From: Mongoliibacter sp.
GTDB taxonomy: Bacteria > Bacteroidota > Bacteroidia > Cytophagales > Cyclobacteriaceae
Assembly (NCBI RefSeq): GCF_007692705.1
Contig: NZ_REBN01000256.1
Span: forward strand, 1-62,707
Reading direction: 5' to 3'
Length of the DNA stretch: 62,707 nucleotides
The notes beneath the pieces were generated by a model. It was not told the DNA's origin. It saw nothing but the letters and a program-made list of their open reading frames with translations, and did not search any database. Below are positions 42,886 to 50,866 of the stretch, in pieces. The position numbers were made by a program, and so were the translations under genes. How positions within the stretch are numbered: the stretch's first letter is position 1; every line of letters starts with the position of its first letter.

Positions 42886-43590
42886 ATGAAACAGCCATTC
42901 TTCTTTTACCTTTTGATTGTACTCATATTTTCGAGTTGTATGACCCAAAAACCAAACAGACCCAAAGATACAAAAACATATTCCTATCTGGCTCTTGGAG
43001 ATTCTTACACCATAGGCGAAGGAGTAGAAGAAAAAGAACGCTATCCAAACCAATTGGTCAGTTCACTCAAAGCCCGGAACATTCATTTTGAAAAACCCAC
43101 CATTATTGCCGTCACAGGCTGGACCACTGATGAATTGGCAAAAGGAATTGATGAAGCGGAAATTTCCGGCAATACCTACGACCTGGTTACGCTGCTGATC
43201 GGAGTCAATAACCAATACAGAGGAAGAGATGTGGAGAATTTCAAATTGGAGTTTCGCAAACAATTGGAACAAGCCATACGGTTTGCCAATGACAATCCCG
43301 ACAGGGTGTTGGTCCTTTCAATACCGGATTGGGGTATTACACCATTTGCAGCGTCAAAAAATGTGGATCCAGAAAAGGTGAAAACTGAAATTGACAGTTA
43401 CAACCAGGCAAAAAAAGAGGTTTCAATGGCTCTTGGTACCCACTATATAGATATCACTGAAGACTATAGAAAAATAGGCGCAAGGCCGGAAATGGTAGTG
43501 GAAGACCAGCTTCATCCCAGTGGTTTGGTTTATTCCAAATGGGCAAAACTGGCAGAATTGGTCATCTCCTCAGAAATGGAATTCAAATGA
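42886..43590 (+). CDS. SGNH/GDSL-type hydrolase lipoprotein
   Basis: This 234-residue lipoprotein has a lipobox ending FSSC near residue 18. The catalytic Ser is in LALGDSYTIGEG (about 34-45), the Gly block is VTGWTTDELA, the Asn block is LIGVNNQYRG, and the Asp-His pair is EDQLHPSG (His about residue 212). These are the four SGNH blocks of GDSL esterases. It probably deacylates a lipid, glycan or peptidoglycan ester at the membrane. The neighbouring peptidoglycan genes make a cell-wall substrate plausible but unproven. Confidence 0.9.
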   Translation: MKQPFFFYLLIVLIFSSCMTQKPNRPKDTKTYSYLALGDSYTIGEGVEEKERYPNQLVSSLKARNIHFEKPTIIAVTGWTTDELAKGIDEAEISGNTYDLVTLLIGVNNQYRGRDVENFKLEFRKQLEQAIRFANDNPDRVLVLSIPDWGITPFAASKNVDPEKVKTEIDSYNQAKKEVSMALGTHYIDITEDYRKIGARPEMVVEDQLHPSGLVYSKWAKLAELVISSEMEFK

Positions 43591-43627
43591 TATGTGAAAA
43601 TTTTAAATTTTAACATTTATTTTCTTC

Positions 43628-43810
43628 TCATTCACAAAATAGGCAAAAGATTTGGTAGCTATTAGGAATATCCATTTCCCTTATGCGCCATATACTTATC
43701 GTTTTCCTTTGTCTTCTTTTGCTGATGATGATGTCATAATTCATTGGGTATCTCACATTGATTTTATTTTCATTCGAAAACTTATCAAATCGTAGTTCTA
43801 TTTCATACAT
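43628..43810 (-). CDS. possible small protein, weak support
   Basis: A 60-codon frame (MYEIELRFDKF onward) lies in the otherwise empty 43591-43945 gap. It has plausible amino acid content but no recognised domain, no strong ribosome binding site and no exact promoter box. Chance is a good explanation in this AT-rich gap. Confidence 0.22.
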   Translation of the reverse strand: MYEIELRFDKFSNENKINVRYPMNYDIIISKRRQRKTISIWRIREMDIPNSYQIFCLFCE

Positions 43811-43889
43811 GACAAATTAATATCAATTGAGAAAAATGTGAGAGGACCTTTAATATTGGCTGATTCAATTCATACACCTATAAAAAGTA

Positions 43890-43920
43890 AAAAGGGATGG
43901 CGTTGAACACCATCCCTTTT
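43890..43920. terminator. bidirectional terminator
   Basis: AAAAGGGATGG (43890-43900) pairs with CCATCCCTTTT (43910-43920), with T-rich ends on both strands. It ends transcription of the DUF1573 gene and can stop read-through from the SGNH hydrolase gene. Confidence 0.88.
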
Positions 43921-43945
43921 TATTGACCTAATAAAAGAAAAATTT

Positions 43946-44338
43946 TCACTTCCCCTTAGGAAGCACATTTGAAATCAAAGACACCTTCTCGATAGGCTCA
44001 GAGGCATTTGAATATATTCTCACCACTGAATTTTGTCTTCCCATTTTACCGGCGGAGTTGAAGACAACCTTCAATTCTCCCGTGGCACCTGGAGCAACCG
44101 GTTCTTTTGGCCAGTTTGGTGCAGTACATCCACAAGAAACTGCCACATTGGAGATCACTAATGGAACATCACCAGAATTGGTAAATACAAATGTATGCTC
44201 TACTTTGTCCCCTTGGGTGATATCCCCAAAGTCCTTGGATTTTTCATTGAAATCAATTGTAGCTCCTTTATTGTCACTTTGTGCATGAACTGCAAAAGCT
44301 GCAAAGGCAAACACTACTAACAAAAACAACTTTTTCAT
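43946..44338 (-). CDS. DUF1573 exported protein
   Basis: This 130-residue protein has a signal peptide (about 1-19, ending VHAQ) and one immunoglobulin-like DUF1573 domain. KSKDFGDITQGDKVEHTFVF, then VAVSCGCTAPNWPKEPVAPG and LKVVFNSAGKMGRQNS are the family blocks. The CGC pair is conserved. Such proteins are abundant in Bacteroidota, but their role is not known. It is followed by a strong terminator and preceded, 16 bases away, by the helicase gene on the same strand. Confidence 0.92.
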   Translation of the reverse strand: MKKLFLLVVFAFAAFAVHAQSDNKGATIDFNEKSKDFGDITQGDKVEHTFVFTNSGDVPLVISNVAVSCGCTAPNWPKEPVAPGATGELKVVFNSAGKMGRQNSVVRIYSNASEPIEKVSLISNVLPKGK

Positions 44339-44354
44339 GGTCTTATAATTTAAT

Positions 44355-45806
44355 TTAATTCGAATTCTTTTCCGAGTTGTAAATGTAAAATTTTGGATTA
44401 AAGTTCACCATAAACAACTCTTTCTTTGCCCTGGTCACCGCTGTATACAACCACCGTATATATTCATGGTTGACCAGCTCATCAGTAAGGTAACCTTGGT
44501 CTACAAATACCGCATCCCACTGTCCACCTTGTGATTTATGACAAGTAAGTGCATAAGCGAACTTCACCTGCAAAGCCGAAAGATAAGGATCTTTTTTGAT
44601 CAGTTCCATTCTTTCACTTTTATTAACAACATCCATATAGTCCTCCGAAACCTGTCTGTAGAGCTCCCTATATTCCGTCACTGTTAGCGCCGGACTCGGA
44701 CTATATAATGTATCCATTATCACCTTGGCCTCAAAATAAGGTTCTTCAGGATAATCGATCAACCTGAGTTCCAATGTAGCAAACCTCAAGCCATACATTT
44801 CCTCAAAAGACCTGATTTTTGTAACTTCTGCAAAATCCCCATTGGCCAGGAAATTTACTTTTTCCGAATCGGCCATATAGGTATAATTATTTTTGACAAT
44901 CATCAATAAATCTCCGGCGCTGATCTCATCATCGTAAAAATGAATGGTTCTCCGGATATATTGATTGTATTGAACGGCTGTTTTATTGGACCTCGTGACT
45001 ATAGCTGTATTTTCGACCCCATATTTATCATAGGCATATCTTAAGCCATCCTCCAGCCTTTCTCCAGTCATTTTAAAGAAATCATTGAATCCCTTTGTTT
45101 GGAAAAAAATAACGGGATCCTTGGAAGTCACCTGATCTCTCAAGTAAGTGGCATTGTATAGAATCCCCGACTCCAGTTGCTGACGCATCACTTCAGTCAA
45201 CTCAATCATGGAAACCTTGAGTCTGAAATGCCTGATCAGGTAATCCCTGTCTAACCCTGGGCTTAGGCTGCTGCCTACCGGCGGTAACTGTGCTGTATCT
45301 CCCACCAAAATCAGCCTGTTACTGCTCACTTGAAAGACATAATGGATTAAATCCCTTAACAAACTTCTTCCACCCATTTGCTCATCTGCCAGCATAGAAG
45401 CCTCATCGACAATAAATACTGTGTTTTGGTAATAGTTTTTAACCAGTTCAAATCCGGAACCCATTTCTCCAGCTTGTTCTTTGGGTCGATAAATTATTTT
45501 ATGGATAGTAAAAGCTGCCTTGTTGCTGTAATTGCCCATTACCTTGGCGGCCCTTCCAGTCGGTGCAAGTAGCATAGACTTAAGTTTTATTCTTGGAAGC
45601 ACTTTAACCAAAGCAGACACAAGAGATGTCTTCCCTGTTCCAGCGTACCCTCTCAAGACAAAAGTATCTCCTGATGGGTCTGCTTCTGTTAAAAACTTAT
45701 CCATTTGGGAAAAAAAATCATTTTGGCCCGAAGTGGGTTCGAACTGAAAATTTTTTTTCAATAAAATTGATGGCTTGATTAAGCCCTGATTATCTTTACC
45801 TGTCAT
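44355..45806 (-). CDS. RecD2/Pif1-like superfamily 1 DNA helicase
   Basis: This 483-residue ATPase resembles short RecD-like helicases. Walker A lies in VLRGYAGTGKTSLV (about 46-59), Walker B in FIVDEASMLADEQM, motif III in LILVGDTAQLPPVG, and motif VI region in ALTCHKSQGGQWDAVFVD with YTAVTRAKKELF. The beta-barrel-containing N-terminal part of long RecD2 is missing, so this is the compact 5'-to-3' helicase form common in Bacteroidota. It probably acts in DNA repair or replication restart. It is divergent from the next Nudix gene by only 22 bases. Confidence 0.9.
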   Translation of the reverse strand: MTGKDNQGLIKPSILLKKNFQFEPTSGQNDFFSQMDKFLTEADPSGDTFVLRGYAGTGKTSLVSALVKVLPRIKLKSMLLAPTGRAAKVMGNYSNKAAFTIHKIIYRPKEQAGEMGSGFELVKNYYQNTVFIVDEASMLADEQMGGRSLLRDLIHYVFQVSSNRLILVGDTAQLPPVGSSLSPGLDRDYLIRHFRLKVSMIELTEVMRQQLESGILYNATYLRDQVTSKDPVIFFQTKGFNDFFKMTGERLEDGLRYAYDKYGVENTAIVTRSNKTAVQYNQYIRRTIHFYDDEISAGDLLMIVKNNYTYMADSEKVNFLANGDFAEVTKIRSFEEMYGLRFATLELRLIDYPEEPYFEAKVIMDTLYSPSPALTVTEYRELYRQVSEDYMDVVNKSERMELIKKDPYLSALQVKFAYALTCHKSQGGQWDAVFVDQGYLTDELVNHEYIRWLYTAVTRAKKELFMVNFNPKFYIYNSEKNSN

Positions 45807-45828
45807 GCAATGACGAATCTAGCTTTAA

Positions 45829-46332
45829 ATGGCAACACTGGAAAAAGAATTGACCGATAAATTCGGAGGTAGGCTCAGAACAAGAGTAAATGGCATACTG
45901 ATAGAAAATAATTCTGTTTTGATGATCAGGCATAGAATGGGGCCTGAAAGATACTTTTGGAATGTTCCCGGTGGTGGAATGAAATACGGGAGCTCCACTG
46001 AGGACAATTTAAAACGAGAATTTAAGGAGGAAACAGGACTTGATATCCGCATATGTAAATTTGTTTGTGTTCACGAGTATTTAGAAACACCTTTACATGC
46101 AGTAGAATTGTTTTTTTTAGTAGAAAGGACTGGTGGAAACCTTCAACTTGGAACAGACCCAGAACTAGACAAGAAAAATCAATTGATCACCGAAATTAAA
46201 TTTCTTACCATCGATAAGCTCCATTTGATCCAAAAAGATGAAAAACATCCCATTTTCCAAGGAATAAAATCATTGAAAGATGTGAGAAAATGGAATGGAT
46301 ATTTTAATTTTGAAAATAAATCGATAAAATAG
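45829..46332 (+). CDS. Nudix hydrolase
   Basis: This 167-residue Nudix protein should hydrolyse a nucleoside diphosphate derivative. The Nudix box is GMKYGSSTEDNLKREFKEETG, reported here by its ends at about 49-69: the REFKEETG catalytic half is intact, while the first Glu of the consensus is replaced by Ser. N-terminal strands are present and the C-terminus is EIKFLTIDKLHLI. The substrate cannot be predicted. It is transcribed divergently from the helicase and runs towards the next hypothetical gene. Confidence 0.9.
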   Translation: MATLEKELTDKFGGRLRTRVNGILIENNSVLMIRHRMGPERYFWNVPGGGMKYGSSTEDNLKREFKEETGLDIRICKFVCVHEYLETPLHAVELFFLVERTGGNLQLGTDPELDKKNQLITEIKFLTIDKLHLIQKDEKHPIFQGIKSLKDVRKWNGYFNFENKSIK

Positions 46333-46383
46333 CAACCTGATTAAAAACCATCAACCTTTATAAAAGATTAAATCATCTCAAAA

Positions 46384-46965
46384 ATGACACTAAGCAAAAT
46401 ATTATCCGTAGTTTTCTTTTTAGGCGCTCTTGGTTTGGGCTTCATGCTTTTCAAGAGCGTGGACAATGTCATGCAAGAAGAAAAAAGAATCGCTGCATTG
46501 GAATCCAGAATTATTGAAAAACTTCAAATGCTGAGAGATGCTCAAGTGGCATACAATGCTTCAAACAGAGAGTACGCAGATAACTGGAATGACCTGAGAG
46601 AATTTATCCAAGGCGGTCAGATTTGGTTAATAGAAAAGAAAGAAACTACCAAACTTCTTGAGTATGGAAAAGAAGAAACAACTGTCACCATTGATACACT
46701 GGGTTCAGTGAATGTAATGGATTCTCTATTCAATGAAAGGAGATATCCGAATTTCAATCTTGACAATCTTCACATAGTTCCAGGTTCAGGTGGAGTTGAA
46801 TTCGAGTTTTTCTCTGATATGATCGAAAGAAGTGGAAGAGATATTCCAGTTTTTGAAATCAGAGATCCTGCTCCAATCAATCCAAAAAGGAGAGAAAATA
46901 ATAACGAAAAGGCCCTAAGAGTGGGATCTAGAACTGATTCATCTACTTCTGGTAACTGGGAGTAA
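46384..46965 (+). CDS. conserved-looking membrane-anchored protein of unknown function
   Basis: This 193-residue protein has one N-terminal hydrophobic segment (about 5-23), then a helix rich in charged residues (ESRIIEKLQMLRDAQVAYNA), then a soluble region with the acidic FFSDMIERSGRDIPVFEIRDP and a polar tail. The layout resembles a pilin-like or anchored periplasmic protein: hydrophobic helix followed by an alpha-helix then beta strands. I do not recognise the family. Two bases separate it from the following DUF3822 gene, suggesting joint expression with that and coaD. Confidence 0.75.
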   Translation: MTLSKILSVVFFLGALGLGFMLFKSVDNVMQEEKRIAALESRIIEKLQMLRDAQVAYNASNREYADNWNDLREFIQGGQIWLIEKKETTKLLEYGKEETTVTIDTLGSVNVMDSLFNERRYPNFNLDNLHIVPGSGGVEFEFFSDMIERSGRDIPVFEIRDPAPINPKRRENNNEKALRVGSRTDSSTSGNWE

Positions 46966-46967
46966 TT

Positions 46968-47795
46968 TTGACAAGTTCAACTCTAAATACTCAAGAGAAA
47001 TTCATATGCGATAAGTTTGATATCAATTTGGTGTCAAGCTTATCGCTTTTCTTATATGAGCACTTGGCTTTTTTAATGGCCAAAGACCAGAATGAAAAGG
47101 TAATGCTGGTTCATACAATTTCCTTTTCAAACCTTGAGCAATTATCTGAGACAATCAGCAGTGACGAAATATATAAGCTAGACCTTCCTACGAGAGTCTA
47201 TGTACATAATCACATTTTCAGTTTGGTTCCAGGGATGGTTTTCAATCCTGCTTTCCTCAACACCTATTTGGCATTTGCAGGGGAAGTCAATCAAAAAACT
47301 TCCTATAGCACAGCATTAGAAAGTAATCGAATTCACATAGTCGGGGGAGTTTCTACAAACATTCACCAACTACTGAGTATTGGTAAAACCAACATTGAAT
47401 TTTATCATGGTGCGATTTCTTTCCTTTCGTATTGTTTTAATGAAAAACTAAACCTTCTGAACCAGGAAATTTTAATTTACTTTTTTGAAAACCATTTCTA
47501 TCTGGCAGCATTCTCCAAACAGGAATTGATGGTATTCAATCGGTTTGAAGCTGATAATAAAGATGATCTTTTGAAATATACATTAGGTATTATACAGCAA
47601 CTCGAGTTCAATAGAAAGCTTTGTAGAATTAATGTCCTAGGAGATTTCAAATCTATTGGTATTGATAATGAATGGGGAGAGATTTACTTTAAAAACTTCA
47701 AACTCACAATACCACAACCAAATATAATCTACCATAAAAGTTTCGATAAGACTCTGGAAAGTGCTGCCTTAGAGACAAGTTGGGCATACATTTAA
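46968..47795 (+). CDS. DUF3822 family protein, TTG start
   Basis: This 275-residue cytoplasmic protein matches DUF3822 by overall appearance: an actin-like-fold protein of unknown function found in Bacteroidota, with blocks such as VYVHNHIFSLVPGMVFNP and IYFFENHFYLAAFSKQELMVFNRF. The start TTG comes 2 bases after the preceding stop; no in-frame ATG fits near it. In other Bacteroidota, as I recall, an rsmD methyltransferase lies between this family and coaD, but here coaD follows directly. Confidence 0.75.
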   Translation: MTSSTLNTQEKFICDKFDINLVSSLSLFLYEHLAFLMAKDQNEKVMLVHTISFSNLEQLSETISSDEIYKLDLPTRVYVHNHIFSLVPGMVFNPAFLNTYLAFAGEVNQKTSYSTALESNRIHIVGGVSTNIHQLLSIGKTNIEFYHGAISFLSYCFNEKLNLLNQEILIYFFENHFYLAAFSKQELMVFNRFEADNKDDLLKYTLGIIQQLEFNRKLCRINVLGDFKSIGIDNEWGEIYFKNFKLTIPQPNIIYHKSFDKTLESAALETSWAYI

Positions 47796-47803
47796 ATTCA
47801 TCT

Positions 47804-48259
47804 ATGAAAAAAATCGCCATCTTCCCAGGCTCATTTGATCCATTTACCAAGGGCCATCATGATATCGTTTTGAGAGGACTCAGCTTGTTTGATGAGCTCA
47901 TCATTGGAATTGGATATAATGTTGCCAAAAAAACCAGGTATTTTGAAATCGAAGATATGGTCAATAAGATCAAGACACTTTATAAGGATGAACCAAAAGT
48001 CAAAGTCATCATTTATAATGAACTTACTTCAAGCCTAGCCAAAAAGCATAATGCGAACTTTTTATTAAGGGGACTTAGGAATACTACGGACTTTGAATAT
48101 GAAAATACTATCAGCCAAATGAACCGTAAACTTAATCCAGAATTGGAAACGGTATTTCTGATTACTTCTCCCCATTTTGCTGCAGTTAGCTCAACCGTAA
48201 TCCGAGAAGTTCACAAATTCGGTGCGGACATAAGCGAATATATTCCTTACGAAGTCTGA
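47804..48259 (+). CDS. coaD: phosphopantetheine adenylyltransferase
   Basis: From the ATG at 47804 (151 residues) the protein begins MKKIAIFPGSFDPFTKGHHDI, the standard CoaD opening with the HxGH-type motif (TKGHHD). An earlier in-frame start would overlap the previous gene and add 8 residues. The C-terminal ISxxPxFAAVSSTVIREV is the second nucleotidyltransferase motif. It makes dephospho-CoA in coenzyme A biosynthesis. Its end overlaps the convergent Nudix gene by 13 bases, so no terminator can separate them. Confidence 0.97.
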   Translation: MKKIAIFPGSFDPFTKGHHDIVLRGLSLFDELIIGIGYNVAKKTRYFEIEDMVNKIKTLYKDEPKVKVIIYNELTSSLAKKHNANFLLRGLRNTTDFEYENTISQMNRKLNPELETVFLITSPHFAAVSSTVIREVHKFGADISEYIPYEV

Positions 48260-48933
48260 ACCTTCGGCACCATTCTCAAAAACCGTTTGTATAAGTAACG
48301 CATAGAGGGGTAAGAATTGACTAATGCAATTTTTGCTTCATGATGACTCAGCCATCTGATGTCTTCTATGCCTTCTTCTTTTTGCGGAGTCATAGCTGTA
48401 TCGTCAGCACTTTCCATTACAAACCAATAGGTTTTTTTTAGTATACTTTTACGGTTGTGGGTATAAGTGTGCCAAGTCTTACATATTTCAGGGCCAAGTT
48501 TCACCTGAATATTGCATTCCTCTTCCACTTCCCTTACTGCACATTGCGCAGGAGTCTCTCCTTTATCAAATTTCCCTTTGGGTAGATCCCATTTCCCAAG
48601 CCTGTAAATGAATAGTATGTTTTTTGCCTTGGTAACGACTCCCCCGGCTGCCTTGATTACTGAAAAACGGCTTTTAATAAATTTCTTTAATGCCTTTTTA
48701 TCTTCAGAGACTATGGTCACGGAATCCAAATGCTTTAGTTTTCTGGTTCGTAAGAGATAAAGTAACTTGATGATGATATCATGAGAGGGTTCGACAATCA
48801 ACACATCGTCATGAAAATCACTGGTGGCAGGTATGTCAGTAGGATGGTCATAGATGCACTCAAAAGTTTTATCTTTGGAAAGTTCATCATGAGTAAGGAT
48901 ATCCAGTGGCTTATCGTTGATAAAAATCTTCAT
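48247..48933 (-). CDS. Nudix hydrolase, two-part
   Basis: This 228-residue protein has an N-terminal 85-residue domain without a recognised motif (HDELSKDKTFECIYDHP onward), then a Nudix domain from about 88. The Nudix box GKFDKGETPAQCAVREVEEEC is intact except for Asn in place of the final Gly, shown here as GKFDKGE and REVEEEC. The fold class resembles Ap4A/MutT-type enzymes. It overlaps the tail of coaD by 13 bases on the opposite strand. The substrate is unknown. Confidence 0.88.
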   Translation of the reverse strand: MKIFINDKPLDILTHDELSKDKTFECIYDHPTDIPATSDFHDDVLIVEPSHDIIIKLLYLLRTRKLKHLDSVTIVSEDKKALKKFIKSRFSVIKAAGGVVTKAKNILFIYRLGKWDLPKGKFDKGETPAQCAVREVEEECNIQVKLGPEICKTWHTYTHNRKSILKKTYWFVMESADDTAMTPQKEEGIEDIRWLSHHEAKIALVNSYPSMRYLYKRFLRMVPKVQTS

Positions 48934-49025
48934 GGCGGGTATTTTTTGGCCTGAAAGCTATTCTCTAAAGATCAAAAATGCATAAAATTTTCAGCCTGTA
49001 CAACCGACTCTTCTATTTTATCCTT

Positions 49026-49033
49026 TAATTTTG
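49026..49033 (+). promoter_or_regulatory. -7 box immediately before pyrE
   Basis: TAATTTTG matches the -7 consensus exactly but lies only 4 bases before the pyrE ATG, which would give a leaderless mRNA. It may be a chance match. Confidence 0.25.
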
Positions 49034-49037
49034 AGGT

Positions 49038-49694
49038 ATGGAAATATTCGACAAAAAGACTGCAGCAGAAGTTGCCTCATTGTTACTTGAAGTAAGGGCT
49101 ATCAGATTACAACCAGAAAAACCATTTACCTGGGCTTCAGGTTGGAGTTCACCTATTTATTGTGACAATAGACTTTCACTATCTTTCCCAGAAGTCAGGA
49201 CATTTATCAAAAAAAACCTGGTAAAAGCCATAGAGCAAAATTTCCCTTCAGCAGAAGCAATTGCCGGAGTAGCTACAGCGGGAATACCTCAAGGTGCGCT
49301 GATTGCTGATCAAATGGAACTTCCATTTTTGTATGTCAGATCAAAACCCAAAGGTCATGGAATGGAAAATATGATCGAAGGAAAAATCACTCCCGGTCAA
49401 AAAGTAGTAGTGGTAGAAGACTTGGTCTCTACAGGAGGGAGCTCCCTCAAAGCTGTAGAAGACTTGAAAGCTGCCGGTTTTGAGGTACTTGGCATGGTGA
49501 GTATTTTCACCTATGGCTTTGATATTGCAAAGCAAAACTTTGAAGCTGCGGGAGTAAAGTTGATATGCCTCAGCGACTATTCCTCTATGTTGCCCCAAGC
49601 CTTAGCCAATGATTATATTGACGATGAAACACTTGCTTCTTTGGTAGAATGGAGAAAGGAACCTTCTTTATGGAAGGGCATGAGGGTAAGGTGA
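49038..49694 (+). CDS. pyrE: orotate phosphoribosyltransferase
   Basis: This 218-residue enzyme transfers ribose phosphate from PRPP to orotate in pyrimidine synthesis. The PRPP motif VVVVEDLVSTGGSS is near 127-140, IAGVATAGIPQGALIAD near 76-92, and PKGHGMENMIEG carries the flexible-loop Lys and His. Length and motifs match Bacteroidota PyrE. It starts 104 bases after the divergent Nudix gene and is followed by the accessory patch. Confidence 0.97.
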   Translation: MEIFDKKTAAEVASLLLEVRAIRLQPEKPFTWASGWSSPIYCDNRLSLSFPEVRTFIKKNLVKAIEQNFPSAEAIAGVATAGIPQGALIADQMELPFLYVRSKPKGHGMENMIEGKITPGQKVVVVEDLVSTGGSSLKAVEDLKAAGFEVLGMVSIFTYGFDIAKQNFEAAGVKLICLSDYSSMLPQALANDYIDDETLASLVEWRKEPSLWKGMRVR

Positions 49695-49711
49695 GCGATA
49701 ACGTGATTCAG

Positions 49712-49814
49712 CTTGGAGACGGCGGGCATTCGGAGCCGTTCTCTTCCAATACACTCCTAACTTCTCAAAGATACTAATCTTTCTATTTACTCTGAACCGC
49801 CCGCTGTATCCAAG
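49712..49814. repeat. MITE-like or structured element with imperfect terminal inverted repeats
   Basis: The ends CTTGGAGACGGCGGGC (49712-49727) and GCCCGCTGTATCCAAG (49799-49814) are reverse complements at 13 of 16 positions. An internal hairpin AAAGAT-ACTA-ATCTTT (49767-49782) is centred between them. GTGAT occurs near both outer sides (4 bases away on the left, adjacent on the right). No gene is inside. It could be a small mobile remnant or a structured RNA. Confidence 0.55.
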
Positions 49815-49833
49815 GTGATGTTGTGCTTCGCTT

Positions 49834-50133
49834 TTATTCTATCGTGAATGAGATTTTTTTACCTAGCCCCAATTCTAAAATTCGATAAAGTGTTGAAAGT
49901 TGAATATCGCTTTTTCCATTTTCAATCCTGGAGATAAAGCTTTTCTTAGTCCCTGTTTTAGTGGCAAGTTGTTCTTGAGTCATATTTGAAAGTCTTCGCT
50001 CTTCTTTTATGAGTTCACCAATGGCAAAAGCCTTAGCTTTCGCTTCAAAAGCCATTCTTTTTTCTTCGCCTACTTGCCCGTACCTTTTTTCAAGGTGTTG
50101 TTCAAATGTTGTAATTGAGCTACTTTTTTCCAT
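49834..50133 (-). CDS. XRE-family antitoxin, HigA-like
   Basis: I place the start at 50133, giving 99 residues: here the ATG overlaps the end of the broken toxin frame (stop at 50120-50122), the usual arrangement in this module. An upstream in-frame start adds 9 basic residues within toxin sequence. The helix-turn-helix is RRLSNMTQEQLATKTGTKKS onward, ending FISRIENGKSDIQLSTLYRIL. It would bind its own promoter and neutralise a HigB/RelE-type toxin. The toxin is disrupted, so it may now be a stand-alone regulator. Confidence 0.85.
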   Translation of the reverse strand: MEKSSSITTFEQHLEKRYGQVGEEKRMAFEAKAKAFAIGELIKEERRLSNMTQEQLATKTGTKKSFISRIENGKSDIQLSTLYRILELGLGKKISFTIE

Positions 50134-50496
50134 CTTTCTTTTGTTTGTTCTTTTCTTCAAAATACTCGGCTTTGATTTTCAATGCTTTGTCAATTTCCTT
50201 TTGAGGGGTCTTTTGAGACTTCTTTTGGAAGCCATTGAACAGCACTATCAAATTACCTTCATCAAAACAGCATCCCGATAGCTATCGGGACCGTAGATAT
50301 TGCTGCTATACTCTATCCGTATTTCATAGAGTCCATCATAAGCAGTCATATGCGAGAAAAACTTTGCCGGAATTCTTTCAAGAACCATAATCATATAAAG
50401 CACTTCATCAATTTTGCCTTTCACCTTTTCAGGAAGCTTGTCAAAAAAGTCATTGAAATAGTCCCTGTAGAAAATCAGTGTTCTTTTTTTCTCCAT
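50120..50496 (-). pseudogene. RelE/HigB-like toxin disrupted by an 18-bp palindrome
   Basis: The first frame (50496 to about 50293) encodes a RelE/HigB-type toxin start, MEKKRTLIFYRDYFNDFFDKL through YEIRIEYSSNIY, then runs into a palindrome and stops at 50248, giving 82 residues. Another frame from 50272 to 50123 continues with CCFDEGNLIVLFNGFQKKSQ and KALKIKAEYFEEK, the expected C-terminal half of this toxin family. Between the halves lie 20 bases containing the perfect palindrome TCCCGATAGCTATCGGGA (50273-50290), where family members have about three codons. The gene is most likely inactive; a truncated product is possible. Confidence 0.85.
50273..50290. repeat. 18-bp perfect palindrome inside toxin gene
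   Basis: TCCCGATAGCTATCGGGA is its own reverse complement. It sits exactly at the frame break of the toxin gene. A half-site, GCTATCGGG, also occurs near 5230. Confidence 0.85.
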
Positions 50497-50866
50497 GCTG
50501 TAAAGTTAACGAATAATGGAACAAAAGAGTTATTTAGATGCGAAAAAATGCGAAAGTTGCTTTTCTAAAGTGTAGCACAACGGTAATATACCCGATACAA
50601 ACTTTCGCATATACAACCAATTCGTATGAGATTGGCGAATGTTTTATTCGGATATTTATAGTAAAAAATTACTAAATCTTTATTTACAAACCCCCAGATG
50701 GACTCTTGTTTTGCTGAATATTTTTTGTTTTGCGTGACTCAAAAAAAAACTTTGAATTTAGCTTAGACTTCTACCATACCTAGGTGAAGTCTGTAAATTC
50801 ATCCATATATACTTACCAATTTGCATTTGGACTATTTATCCCTATCTCCAAAATAAGGCAATACTT
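50497..50866. other. intergenic region upstream of toxin-antitoxin genes
   Basis: These 370 bases hold no supported gene. An 11-bp perfect inverted repeat, ATGCGAAAGTT (50548-50558) and AACTTTCGCAT (50600-50610), encloses 41 bases. A hairpin at 50765-50792 may end rfbB transcription. No exact promoter box for the toxin-antitoxin genes was found. Confidence 0.55.
50765..50792 (-). terminator. possible terminator after rfbB
   Basis: AGACTTC (50765-50771) pairs with GAAGTCT (50786-50792), extended by ACC/GGT with a bulge. On the minus strand a T run follows about 15 bases later, farther than ideal. Confidence 0.4.

Noticed and set aside
45725-45750. tRNA T-arm-like GGGTTCGAACTG
   Set aside because: It lies inside the helicase coding sequence and no acceptor or anticodon stem is present; no tRNA was found anywhere in the window.
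50548-50610. Integron attC site
   Set aside because: The outer arms do not show the expected GTT/AAC core boxes and there is no integrase gene.
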